In this document: one piece after another, positions 32,467 through 40,966 of the stretch
How the letters are laid out: every line of letters begins with the position of its first letter
How positions within the stretch are numbered: position 1 is the first letter of the stretch
NCBI GenBank assembly: GCA_905205065.1
Contig: CAJLCI010000010.1
Location: forward strand, 1-64,000
From: an uncultured Eubacteriales bacterium
GTDB lineage: Bacteria; Bacillota; Clostridia; Oscillospirales; CAG-272
Direction: 5' to 3'
Length of the DNA stretch: 64,000 nt
Notes under the pieces: generated by a model
Seen by the model: only the letters and a program-made list of their open reading frames with translations
Told to the model about the DNA's origin: nothing
Databases searched by the model: none
Translations under genes and position numbers: made by a program

Positions 32467-32777
32467 CTAGCTGCCCGCCGAGGCAAGCGCCAACTTCATT
32501 CTGCTATAAGCAAGTATCCCTAAATTTATATAAATATATCTATTCAGACGCAAAAAGATATAAAGCACATATAAAATATAGGATAAAACTCTTCAGGCAA
32601 TCAGACCGTCATACTGATAAAAGCATACACATCAAAAGCTGAAAAAATGCCTGCGAACAGCATCATGACGGTATAAAATCAGCCTGCGCCACCTTTGGAG
32701 CCGCATATACAAGCTGAGCAATTCAAATTAAAAATTAAATATATAAACACTTTGCCCGCTGCATTAGATTTAATAAA

Positions 32778-32806
32778 ATAATATCATATATAAAATCAAA
32801 AGTCAA
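32778..32806 (-). promoter_or_regulatory. Promoter of the carbohydrate-uptake operon
   Basis: On the minus strand TTGACT (32806-32801), 17-nt spacer, TATTAT (32783-32778). It would leave a leader of about 400 nt before the binding-protein start at 32368, long enough for regulation. No known riboswitch was recognised in that leader. No LacI-type operator was obvious next to it. Confidence 0.65.
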
Positions 32807-33291
32807 GTATGTATTTTTTGCTCTTTTTTTCGCCAAAAACACATAATCTGTATCTGATTTTCAAATTTGAATTTTCAAAATTCACTTTAAATTCATCTGT
32901 AAAGATTTTTTAAATTTTATAAATTTCATACTAAGCTTAAACTGATGCTTTAATAACTGTTTTTTTCGGTTTTCAAGTTATTATTTAATTTTTTAGACAC
33001 ATTTTTGATTTTCGTTGTTGATTTACAGTTACCTTTTTGACGTCTTTTTCATATCTGTTTTAATATTTTTCAGCATAATATTTTTTAGTCATTTTTAACA
33101 AATGTTTGCTCTGAAATTCTACGTTTTGCACAAACAATATTATGTGTTAAATTTCCAGATTTTTAACTTATATATTGTAATATAAAGTAAATAAGAAGTT
33201 CTATATTAAATTAAATCACATTTCTATCTAACTATATATTTTCCTATTTTTATCTAAAAACAAAAACTGTTCCAAACTCAAGCTTTTTCTA
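32807..33291. other. AT-rich spacer without recognisable genes
   Basis: A gap of about 480 nt between two divergent promoters, very rich in T and A with runs of T (for example near 32815-32835 and 32985-33010). No open frame with a ribosome binding site, no tRNA-like fold and no copy of the dispersed element were seen. It may only insulate the two units. Confidence 0.6.
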
Positions 33292-33320
33292 TTGCGTAAT
33301 CGGAAAAATAGGTGTATAAT
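33292..33320 (+). promoter_or_regulatory. Promoter of the ACT-domain gene unit
   Basis: TTGCGT (33292-33297), 17-nt spacer, TATAAT (33315-33320), 35 nt before the coding start at 33355. Confidence 0.75.
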
Positions 33321-33354
33321 ACCATTATATTTATTTTACGGAGGAAATTACCCA

Positions 33355-33624
33355 ATGAAAGCCGTTATTACAGTAACAGGACGTGACACCTGCAGAATTA
33401 TCGCCAAAGTCAGTACAGAATGTGCCGACAACGGAGTTAATATACTTGATATAACCCAAAGTGTTCTCGGAGAATACTTCGCAATGATTATGCTTGTTGA
33501 TCTGAGCAATCTGAAAATTCCTTTTTCTGATTTCGTTGACAAAATGACCGAACTCGGCAAAGCGAGCGGACTTGATATCCGCACAATGCATGAGGAAGTT
33601 TTCTCCGCCATGCATCGCATATAA
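33355..33624 (+). CDS. ACT-domain protein, UPF0237 type
   Basis: An 89-residue protein made of a single ACT domain, starting at ATG 33355 behind GGAGGAAA. It begins MKAVITVTGRDTCRIIAKVS, has the loop VNILDITQSVLGEYFAMIMLVDLS, and ends in a helix with ASGLDIRTMHEEVFSAMHRI. These single-domain proteins resemble the regulatory domain of GcvR and are expected to bind an amino acid as a dimer. It is almost always encoded directly upstream of a UPF0210 gene, as here, so the pair likely works together. Ligand and target are not known. Confidence 0.9.
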   Translation: MKAVITVTGRDTCRIIAKVSTECADNGVNILDITQSVLGEYFAMIMLVDLSNLKIPFSDFVDKMTELGKASGLDIRTMHEEVFSAMHRI

Positions 33625-33864
33625 TTTTTATCGTATATAATCTTTTTTGAAAGCCGGTAATGCAGAAAATCTGTCACGTACGTGTTTCGGCACATGTATA
33701 TATCCTATCGCAAAAAACGTTTATACATTTGCACAGTTCTGCATAGAAGCAAAACTTTGAAAACCGTGTTGCGTCCGCTTTCATAAGTCATAATATGACA
33801 CGAACATCTTCATTCAGCTATAATATTAACAGCTGCAATTTTAATCTTAAAGGAATATAAATTC

Positions 33865-35229
33865 ATGTCAATGCTTAATATAAATGATATTCTCGAAACA
33901 ATAAATATGGTTCGGGAAGAAAATCTTGATATCAGAACAATCACTATGGGAATTTCTCTGCTTGACTGTATTTCGGATGATGAGTCGAAGTTCTGCTCCA
34001 ACATATATGACAAAATTACCAAGTCGGCAGAACATCTTGTAAAAGTCGCAGAAGATATTGAAAAGGAATACGGAATTCCGATAATACACAAGAGAGTATC
34101 CGTAACCCCTGTCTCCATTGCCGGCGGTTCACTTTCTTCATCCGGATTCGTAAAGGCGGCAAAGACTCTCGACAAAGCCGCCGCGGCTATAGGAATAAAT
34201 TTCATCGGGGGCTTCGGCGCACTCGTACAGAAAGGAATGACAGCTGGAGACAAAAATCTGATTGAAGCTATACCGGAAGCGCTGGCAAACACTGAAATGG
34301 TATGTTCATCGGTAAATGTGGCTTCGACAAAAGCCGGTATAAATATGGACGCAATCATCAAAATGGGCAGCGTAATTAAACAAACCGCTGCTCTGACTGC
34401 CGAACAAAATTCTATCGGATGCGCCAAACTCGTTGTATTTTCAAACGTACCGGAAGACAATCCTTTTATGGCCGGAGCATTTCACGGAGTAAGCGAGCCT
34501 GACCGCGTTATTAACGTCGGGGTTTCCGGTCCGGGAGTTGTCTCAAGCGCAATAAAACGCGCCGGTGATTGTTCGATCGACGAGCTTGCCGACGTAATCA
34601 AGAAAACCGCCTTTAAAATCACCCGCATGGGGCAGCTTACCGCTCACGAGGCCTCGGTCCGCCTCGGCGTGCCGTTTGGAATTGTCGATTTGTCTCTCGC
34701 GCCGACTCCGGCAATCGGAGATTCAGTAGCGCAGATACTTGAAGAGATGGGACTCGAATCTACCGGAGCTCACGGCACTACCGCGGCTCTTGCGATGCTG
34801 AACGACGCCGTCAAAAAGGGCGGTACAATGGCTTCTTCTCATGTCGGAGGACTCTCCGGCGCATTTATTCCCGTTTCTGAGGACGCCGGTATGATAGACG
34901 CTGTAAACCGCGGCGCACTTACTATTGAAAAGCTTGAAGCTATGACTTCCGTTTGTTCTGTCGGTTTGGATATGATCGCAATTCCCGGAGACACACCGGA
35001 GGATGTTATCTGCGGAATTATTGCAGATGAGGCCGCAATCGGAACAATAAACGGAAAAACAACGGCAGTTCGTATTATACCTGCAGTCGGTAAAAGCGTC
35101 GGTGACGAAATCGTCTTCGGAGGCTTGCTCGGCAGCGCTCCGGTTATGGAAGTAAACACATATTCTCCGGCAAAATTTGTCTCGCGCGGAGGAAGAATTC
35201 CAGCCCCTATACACAGTCTCAGAAACTGA
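33865..35229 (+). CDS. UPF0210 (DUF711, PFL-type) family protein
   Basis: A 454-residue cytosolic protein; the family is close to this length (about 450). Recognisable blocks are [31 protein letters not shown] at the start, [16 protein letters not shown] near 75, [11 protein letters not shown] near 214 and [17 protein letters not shown] near 280. Structures of family members show a fold related to glycyl-radical and pyruvate formate-lyase enzymes, but no glycyl-radical motif is seen here and no reaction is established. It lies 240 nt after the ACT-domain gene with its own AAAGGAATA site. Confidence 0.9.
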   Translation: MSMLNINDILETINMVREENLDIRTITMGISLLDCISDDESKFCSNIYDKITKSAEHLVKVAEDIEKEYGIPIIHKRVSVTPVSIAGGSLSSSGFVKAAKTLDKAAAAIGINFIGGFGALVQKGMTAGDKNLIEAIPEALANTEMVCSSVNVASTKAGINMDAIIKMGSVIKQTAALTAEQNSIGCAKLVVFSNVPEDNPFMAGAFHGVSEPDRVINVGVSGPGVVSSAIKRAGDCSIDELADVIKKTAFKITRMGQLTAHEASVRLGVPFGIVDLSLAPTPAIGDSVAQILEEMGLESTGAHGTTAALAMLNDAVKKGGTMASSHVGGLSGAFIPVSEDAGMIDAVNRGALTIEKLEAMTSVCSVGLDMIAIPGDTPEDVICGIIADEAAIGTINGKTTAVRIIPAVGKSVGDEIVFGGLLGSAPVMEVNTYSPAKFVSRGGRIPAPIHSLRN

Positions 35230-35262
35230 CATAAATTACTCAGAAAGACCTGATAAAGCTAT

Positions 35263-36414
35263 ATGAATTATCTGACATATGCAAATATTAATCTCGATAA
35301 TCTTGAACATAATTATAAAAGAACCAAAGAAATTGCAAAAAATGCAAAAATTATCAGCGTCGTAAAAGCAAACGCATACGGTCACGGTGCTCCGCAATGC
35401 GCCGGGCTTCTTTACGAACTCGGATGCAGGTATTTCGCGGTAGCGAATCTTGCGGAAGCGCTTGAAATAAGAAATACTGTTCCTGAAGCTGATATATTAA
35501 TTTTAGGCGCGACCAACCCATACGATGCCGGAATACTGTCGGAAAATGATATTACCCAAACAGTTTACTCGGCAGAATATGCAGAGGCGCTCTCAGCTGC
35601 TGCGACCGGAAATGGATGCAGAGTCAAAACGCACCTGAAAATTGATACCGGAATGAACAGAATCGGATTTAGCTGTGATCAGAACGGAATATCCGAAGCA
35701 GTCGGCGCATGCAGTCTCCCCGCTCTTGACATGAAGGGAATTTATACTCATTTTTCATGCGCAGACAGCGCTGAATGCAGAGAGACTGCCGAACAGGCTA
35801 AGCGGTATAAAAAAGCGGTTAATGAAATAGAGAGGCAAAACGGAAAATTTGAAATTCATCATTTGAGCAACAGTGCCGCAATTCTGAAATATCCTGAATA
35901 TCATTCCGACGCCGTCCGAGCCGGGATTATTCTTTACGGATTAAAGCCGTCAGACTTTGTAAATGACAGAGACAATGTTAAGCCTGTAATGGAGTTTTAT
36001 TCAACTATTGTTCATACACATACGGTCAAAGCCGGTGAAAAAATCGGCTACGGGGGCAGCTATACCGCAAAGACCGACATACGCGCGGCGACAGTTGCCG
36101 CCGGTTACGCAGACGGATTGCTCAGAGGTTTTGCAAACAACGGTTTTGCCGAAATAATTCATGACAGCAAGTGCTTTAGCGCGCCTATTATAGGAAGAAT
36201 ATGTATGGACCAATGCATGCTTGACGTTACCGATTTACCGGATGTAAAACCCGGCGACAAGGTGCGCATATTCGGATTGGGCAAAATTTCAGCCGACAGC
36301 CTCGCCGAAAGAAACAGCACAATCGGATATGAAGTTGTCTGCGGTATAGGCAAACGGGTTCCGCGAATATTTTACAGAAACGACCGCGTTTCAGAAACCA
36401 GTTGTGCTTTTTGA
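35263..36414 (+). CDS. alr: Alanine racemase
   Basis: A 383-residue PLP enzyme that interconverts L- and D-alanine for peptidoglycan and spore germination control. The PLP lysine lies in SVVKANAYGHGA near residue 34. The second catalytic base is the Tyr in KIGYGGSYTA near residue 264, and ICMDQCMLDVTD near 311 is the C-terminal domain signature. It starts 33 nt after the UPF0210 gene and is likely co-transcribed. Spore formers often carry two alanine racemases, so this one could be either housekeeping or spore-associated; nothing in the sequence decides. Confidence 0.96.
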   Translation: MNYLTYANINLDNLEHNYKRTKEIAKNAKIISVVKANAYGHGAPQCAGLLYELGCRYFAVANLAEALEIRNTVPEADILILGATNPYDAGILSENDITQTVYSAEYAEALSAAATGNGCRVKTHLKIDTGMNRIGFSCDQNGISEAVGACSLPALDMKGIYTHFSCADSAECRETAEQAKRYKKAVNEIERQNGKFEIHHLSNSAAILKYPEYHSDAVRAGIILYGLKPSDFVNDRDNVKPVMEFYSTIVHTHTVKAGEKIGYGGSYTAKTDIRAATVAAGYADGLLRGFANNGFAEIIHDSKCFSAPIIGRICMDQCMLDVTDLPDVKPGDKVRIFGLGKISADSLAERNSTIGYEVVCGIGKRVPRIFYRNDRVSETSCAF

Positions 36415-36479
36415 ATTTTGTTTTTAAAGTTTGCAATTTATTACAGCGTAAATGCGCGCTGTAAAAACGGAGATTTAAA

Positions 36480-37562
36480 ATGGCCCAGGAAAAGAAAAAT
36501 ACAAAAACACATATATCAGAGCAAATACCGTCTGACTGCGTCAGCAGCGTCATAAAAGGACGACTTCCCGACACAGTATCCCTCGGAGAAGATGACAGCA
36601 TTATAATTATAGACCAGACGAAGCTGCCGCTCGAAACAAGGCTGATAAAACTGCAAACGCAGGAGGAAATATACCTCGCAATAAAAACTCTCCAGGTACG
36701 CGGCGCACCTGCCATAGGTGTTACAGCTGCATTTGCACTCTACCTTGCCGCAAAGGAAATAATAAAAAGAACGCCGGATATAAGCCACGACATATTTATT
36801 GCTAAGTTGAAGGACGCGAAAAAATATCTCGGTTCTTCACGTCCTACAGCCGTCAATCTTTTTTGGGCACTCGATAAAATGCTGAATACAGCGCTCGAAT
36901 CGCCTAACATTCCAGATGCGATTGAAAATATGAAAAAAGAAGCTGTACTTATTCGAGACAACGATATTGCATCCTGCCGTAAAATAGGTGAAAACGGACT
37001 TAAGCTTCTTCGTCCCGGAGACGGAATTCTTACACACTGCAATGCTGGACAGCTTGCGGCCGTAAGATATGGCACCGCATTATCTCCCATTTATCTCGGT
37101 CATGAACAGGGATACGGTTTTCATGTGTATACGGATGAAACAAGACCTCTTCTGCAGGGGATGAGGCTTTCGGCTTTTGAGTTATCCTCAGCCGGTATCA
37201 ATACAACCGTTATCTGCGACAGTATGGTATCAGCTGTCATGAAATCGGGAAAAATAAACGCAGTAATTGTAGGCGCTGACAGAATCGCCGCCAACGGAGA
37301 TACCGCAAATAAAATCGGAACATCAGGAGTGGCAGTCATCGCAAAGTATTACGGAATTCCGTTCTACGTTGCCGCGCCCAAATCAACCTTTGATCCGTCA
37401 GCATCTACGGGAAACGACATTACGATTGAAGAGAGAGACGCGACAGAAATAGGCGAGCTGTGGTTTGAAAAACCGCTGATGCCCCGCCATGCCAAAACCT
37501 ATAATCCTGCTTTTGATATAACTGATCATACTCTGATAACAGGATTCATCACAGACGACTAA
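36480..37562 (+). CDS. mtnA: Methylthioribose-1-phosphate isomerase family enzyme
   Basis: A 360-residue aldose-ketose isomerase of the eIF2B-related family. It converts 5-methylthioribose 1-phosphate (or the 5-deoxyribose analogue) to the ribulose form. Signatures: LQVRGAPAIGVTAAFALYLA (about 61-80), the catalytic Cys in LTHCNAGQLA near 186, and the catalytic Asp in GADRIAANGDTANKIGT near 267. Residues 1-30 are a charged extension not needed for the fold. The next gene is a class II aldolase, while the aerobic methionine-salvage genes (mtnB, mtnC, mtnD) are absent here. That fits the anaerobic route in which an aldolase splits the product to DHAP and an aldehyde. Confidence 0.92.
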   Translation: MAQEKKNTKTHISEQIPSDCVSSVIKGRLPDTVSLGEDDSIIIIDQTKLPLETRLIKLQTQEEIYLAIKTLQVRGAPAIGVTAAFALYLAAKEIIKRTPDISHDIFIAKLKDAKKYLGSSRPTAVNLFWALDKMLNTALESPNIPDAIENMKKEAVLIRDNDIASCRKIGENGLKLLRPGDGILTHCNAGQLAAVRYGTALSPIYLGHEQGYGFHVYTDETRPLLQGMRLSAFELSSAGINTTVICDSMVSAVMKSGKINAVIVGADRIAANGDTANKIGTSGVAVIAKYYGIPFYVAAPKSTFDPSASTGNDITIEERDATEIGELWFEKPLMPRHAKTYNPAFDITDHTLITGFITDD

Positions 37563-37705
37563 GAATATAAAATCGTATGCCTTTCATAACCAAATTAAAA
37601 TCAGAAATATAAAGACGATAATGACACTGATTTACTCACACTGTAAACAGCCTTGATAAAAAAATGTTAAAACATTTTGAAGCTTTGATACAGAAAGGAT
37701 ATTAT

Positions 37706-38356
37706 ATGTTGACTTCAGAAATACCGTATCCGTCCGACGCAGAAGCGATAGCCGCAATTATTGAAATCGGTAAAAAACTCTATGCAAAAGGCATGGTAGC
37801 ATCAAATGACGGAAACATAAGTGTCAGAGTAGGAAAAGATGCTGTATGGATAACCCCAACAGGAGTATCAAAAGGCGAACTTGTCCCAGACATCCTCCTG
37901 AAGCTTAACCTTGACGGCAAAATCATTGAAGGAAGCTCAAAAAAATCAACAGAAACTGCTATGCATCTAAGAATGTACAAAGAAAACGGCGAAATCAGAA
38001 CGGTTGTCCATGCGCATCCGGCTTTTGCAACCGCGTTTGCTGTCGCAGGGATTCCTCTTGATACCGTAATATATCCGGAAGCATATGCAGTGATAGGAAA
38101 GATTCCAATAGCCCCTTATGCAACTCCCGGTACGCAGGAAGTCCCTGATTCTGTAGCGCCCTTTGCAAGAACACATAATGCTGTTCTTCTGGCAAATCAC
38201 GGCGCTTTGACATGGGGCAAAACTCCGAAACAGGCATGGTTCCGCATGGAGTCACTTGAAAATTATGCAAGAATTACAATGTATTCAAAATACTTTTTAG
38301 GACAAGCTAATCCGATTCCGGATGCAAAGGTCAAAGAAATTCAAATTTTTGACTGA
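37706..38356 (+). CDS. Class II aldolase, probable methylthioribulose/deoxyribulose-phosphate aldolase
   Basis: A 216-residue zinc aldolase of the AraD/FucA family from ATG 37706, which has AGAAAGGA upstream; the frame extends to 37664 without a better site. Key residues: SNDGNISVR near 33-41 (phosphate-binding loop), the zinc ligands in VVHAHPAFATAFA (His102 and His104), the catalytic acid region PEAYAV and the third ligand in LANHGALTWG near 165. Next to mtnA it is most likely the Ald2/DrdB-type enzyme that cleaves 5-methylthio- or 5-deoxyribulose 1-phosphate to DHAP and a small aldehyde. The gap of 143 nt has no terminator. By fold alone, L-fuculose-phosphate aldolase is the alternative. 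Confidence 0.82.
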   Translation: MLTSEIPYPSDAEAIAAIIEIGKKLYAKGMVASNDGNISVRVGKDAVWITPTGVSKGELVPDILLKLNLDGKIIEGSSKKSTETAMHLRMYKENGEIRTVVHAHPAFATAFAVAGIPLDTVIYPEAYAVIGKIPIAPYATPGTQEVPDSVAPFARTHNAVLLANHGALTWGKTPKQAWFRMESLENYARITMYSKYFLGQANPIPDAKVKEIQIFD

Positions 38357-38392
38357 TGTCAGCAATGTATATAACTATAACTAAAAATTGAG

Positions 38393-38541
38393 ATGTTTGT
38401 ATCTGTAAGACATTTGCCCGCAAAACTTTCACATGCAAAATGCTTATCTATACTATAAGATGTTTATATCTATAAGACGCTTACCTACAAGATGCTTACC
38501 TACAAGATGCTTGTCTATAAAATGTTTACCTATAAGCTTCA
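38393..38541 (+). repeat. Tandem array of a 15-bp unit, about nine copies
   Basis: Units such as ATGCTTACCTACAAG (two exact neighbours near 38490-38512), ATGTTTATATCTATAAG and ACATTTGCCCGCAAA follow with a 15-17 bp period and no spacers. It lies directly between the aldolase stop codon and the terminator at 38560. No copy of the 75-nt element precedes it, in contrast to the other arrays. Confidence 0.8.
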
Positions 38542-38559
38542 GCAAGCTGAGCAGTTAAA

Positions 38560-38600
38560 ATATGCCCCAAAAGTTAAAACTTTTGGGGCATATTTTTTAA
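38560..38600 (+). terminator. Terminator of the alr-mtnA-aldolase unit
   Basis: ATATGCCCCAAAAGT, loop TAAA, ACTTTTGGGGCATAT: a perfect 15-bp stem followed by TTTTTT. It also separates the unit from the convergent sigma-factor gene. Confidence 0.92.
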
Positions 38601-38629
38601 GGCAGTACACTGTATTAAACTGCTATTTC

Positions 38630-40252
38630 TCAAATGTACATATAAGCGCCGACTGCGTCCTTTGTATCCGCGTCATAATGCAGCCAACCGTCGGCTATGG
38701 CCCGGTCGCAGACGTATTCCCTGCCAAATCCGTTTATACAGGCAAATTTATACATTTTTTCGTCATTCTTTAACGACGCAGGCAAGTCATTGTATATAAT
38801 CTTATTAATAAAATCAGCCGCCTCTTTAAATTCAGCTCTGATTTCCTCCGTCAAAAGGGTTAAATCAGCTTTCCCGCTTTCAGAAAAATTATTTATATAA
38901 TCCTTTGTACCGCCTTCCTTAAAAATCACAATTGTCGGCTCATATTCAGAACCGTTTTTTCTTATATATCCGTATTCCTCTAAACGCTTAATATTTGTCG
39001 TAGCACATTTTTCCGTTTTTCCTTCGACAATCATTTTCAAATCTGCAGCTTCATATTCAGTTATAAAAGCCGGAAATTTATCATAATATTCAAACTTATA
39101 CTGCCGGAAATCAACATACGGCAGGTCTTCCCTTTCGTTCTTTAAACCGTGACTTCCTACAGGAGACGGTCCTTCATTCACGGTTTCCTGATAACCGATG
39201 ATATCCCATCTTCCGTTGTCAGGTCGTACTGTGTACTCTAAGTTAGCTTCCGAGACACTAAGCCAAAATATATCAAATGCTCTCATTAAAATTGTCCATT
39301 TGGCATTCTCGTAGCTCTGATATTCTCCGAAATAATTTATTCCGTTCGTCTTGCACTCTTCGCTGAAAATGTCAATCATTTTTTCAAACATCGGAGTTAC
39401 CTTTTTTGCAGCCCCGATATTATTTTTATATATAGTGTCCTGCGCCTCACGGCTGATTATAGGAAATGCAGTCTCATATTTGCCGTCTGTTTTCAAAAGA
39501 AACGTTTGATCCGTCAGATACTCAAGCTCATCCTCCATATAAGGAAGCGCAACTCCAAGCTGTACAGACAGCGCCTCCGCAGTCTGAGGATTAGCATATA
39601 CCTCAAGGAATATGTTCTTATAAAGTACATGTTCCAAAACAGTCCATGGCTGCCCGCGATCTCCAAACGCCGAACAGGAGTTGATAAACCTGATCTCTTC
39701 AGGCCTGTAGCTTCTTGTGCCGAATTCCCTCGCCATACTCATTCCCTCTTTCAGTTTTTTTCTTGCACGATATAATTTTGACATAACCGTGCCCTCAGGA
39801 AGGGTTAATGCAGCGGCAATCTTTTTTACAGGGATGTCGTCAAGGTAATACGCAACAACGATATTTCGATAATCGGACGAAATAAATGCAAGCTCGCGCC
39901 GAAGAAGCAATAAATCTTCACTGTTAATCAGTTCGCACGCAATATCTCCTCCATCAGATTCAATAACATAGTCCCCGATATCCGAACCGGTTACGGCATC
40001 AGAGCGTTTATGCTTGATATCTGCCCATACACTATATCGATTTCTCGCTATCCGCCATACCCATGCCGAAAAATGAATCGGTATTATTCCCTTATTTAAT
40101 GACTGCAGAATATTTACCGTAATATCAGATGACAAATCCTGTGCATCATATACGCTTCCCGTCTTCTTAAGGCAAAAGTAAAATATCTTTTCGACGTAGT
40201 TCTCCGTATACTCATTTATCAGCAACTGAATATTTAAGTCTTTGTCCGCCAC
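38630..40252 (-). CDS. ECF-like RNA polymerase sigma factor with long C-terminal extension
   Basis: A 540-residue protein, about three times the size of an ordinary ECF sigma factor (160-200). Residues 1-95 fit sigma region 2 (AQDLSSDITVNILQSL, FSAWVWRIARNRYSVWADIKH), and about 115-175 fit region 4 (YRNIVVAYYLDDIPVKKIAAALTLPEGTVMSKLYRARKKLKEG). From about 180 to 540 there is a new part with winged-helix-like pieces (TAEALSVQLGVALPYMEDELEYLTD, and TTNIKRLEEYGYIRKN) but no membrane segment. I cannot name that domain; it may sense a ligand. No anti-sigma gene is adjacent. The neighbour across the divergent gap is the amidase gene. Confidence 0.8.
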   Translation of the reverse strand: MADKDLNIQLLINEYTENYVEKIFYFCLKKTGSVYDAQDLSSDITVNILQSLNKGIIPIHFSAWVWRIARNRYSVWADIKHKRSDAVTGSDIGDYVIESDGGDIACELINSEDLLLLRRELAFISSDYRNIVVAYYLDDIPVKKIAAALTLPEGTVMSKLYRARKKLKEGMSMAREFGTRSYRPEEIRFINSCSAFGDRGQPWTVLEHVLYKNIFLEVYANPQTAEALSVQLGVALPYMEDELEYLTDQTFLLKTDGKYETAFPIISREAQDTIYKNNIGAAKKVTPMFEKMIDIFSEECKTNGINYFGEYQSYENAKWTILMRAFDIFWLSVSEANLEYTVRPDNGRWDIIGYQETVNEGPSPVGSHGLKNEREDLPYVDFRQYKFEYYDKFPAFITEYEAADLKMIVEGKTEKCATTNIKRLEEYGYIRKNGSEYEPTIVIFKEGGTKDYINNFSESGKADLTLLTEEIRAEFKEAADFINKIIYNDLPASLKNDEKMYKFACINGFGREYVCDRAIADGWLHYDADTKDAVGAYMYI

Positions 40253-40405
40253 ATTCTCACCCTTTCACACATATAGTGAGGCAAATTGAGATTTCATTGC
40301 AAAATTTTTTATGTAACAGAAAAAAATAATATTCATATAATAATTACTGCATAAAGCAATAATGATAGTTTTTATATCGAATAATTGCGAAAGGTAGGTT
40401 TACAT

Positions 40406-40966
40406 ATGATAAAAGTGTTTATAGATCAGGGGCATAATCCGACAAATCCAAATGCAGGAGCGGAAGGAAACGGTCTTCGTGAGCAGGATATTGTATATGA
40501 AGTCGGACGAAGACTCGCGATTCTTCTAAACGCAAATCCAAATTATGAAGCGCGTCTTTCCCGAAATTCTCCGACGGAAATACTCGGAACCTCTATAGCT
40601 GAAAGCTTAAGACTCCGCGTTGATGCCGCCAATTCATGGGGAGCAGATATTTTTATCAGTATTCACGCAAATGCCTCCGAAATTTCAACAGCAAGCGGAG
40701 TCGAGGGATACGTATATGCAATACCGTCCTCCGCTTACAATCTTTCCGAAGATATTCTCGAACAGCTTTCGCTGATAACAGGTCTTACAAACCGAGGAAC
40801 ATTTGCAAGACCGACTCTTTATGTTCTGCGTAAAACAACTATGCCTGCTGTATTAACAGAGATAGGATACATTACAAATCCAAAAGACGCAGCTCTGATG
40901 AATAATAATCCCGACATTTTTGCCCGCGGAATTTATAACGGAATACTCCAGTACTACGCAAGTTAG
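40406..40966 (+). CDS. N-acetylmuramoyl-L-alanine amidase, Amidase_3 family
   Basis: A 186-residue zinc amidase that cleaves the bond between MurNAc and L-alanine in peptidoglycan. It consists only of the catalytic domain, from ATG 40406 with GAAAGG upstream: first zinc His in IDQGHNPTNPNAG, zinc Glu in GLREQDIVYEVG, second His in FISIHANAS near 90, and the catalytic Glu in LTEIGYITNPKDAAL. It has no signal peptide or wall-binding domain, so it either acts after export by another route, in sporulation, or on release. Its stop codon overlaps that of the convergent lipoprotein gene. Confidence 0.9.
   Translation: MIKVFIDQGHNPTNPNAGAEGNGLREQDIVYEVGRRLAILLNANPNYEARLSRNSPTEILGTSIAESLRLRVDAANSWGADIFISIHANASEISTASGVEGYVYAIPSSAYNLSEDILEQLSLITGLTNRGTFARPTLYVLRKTTMPAVLTEIGYITNPKDAALMNNNPDIFARGIYNGILQYYAS

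Noticed and set aside
33680..33790. Possible eighth copy of the dispersed element
   Set aside because: Some similarity (CGGCACATGTA and CAAAAAACG) but neither TTCAATAA nor the GTGAGCGGAA box is present at the right spacing.
33660..33860. Riboswitch before the UPF0210 gene
   Set aside because: No recognised aptamer core or terminator pairing; only short imperfect stems.
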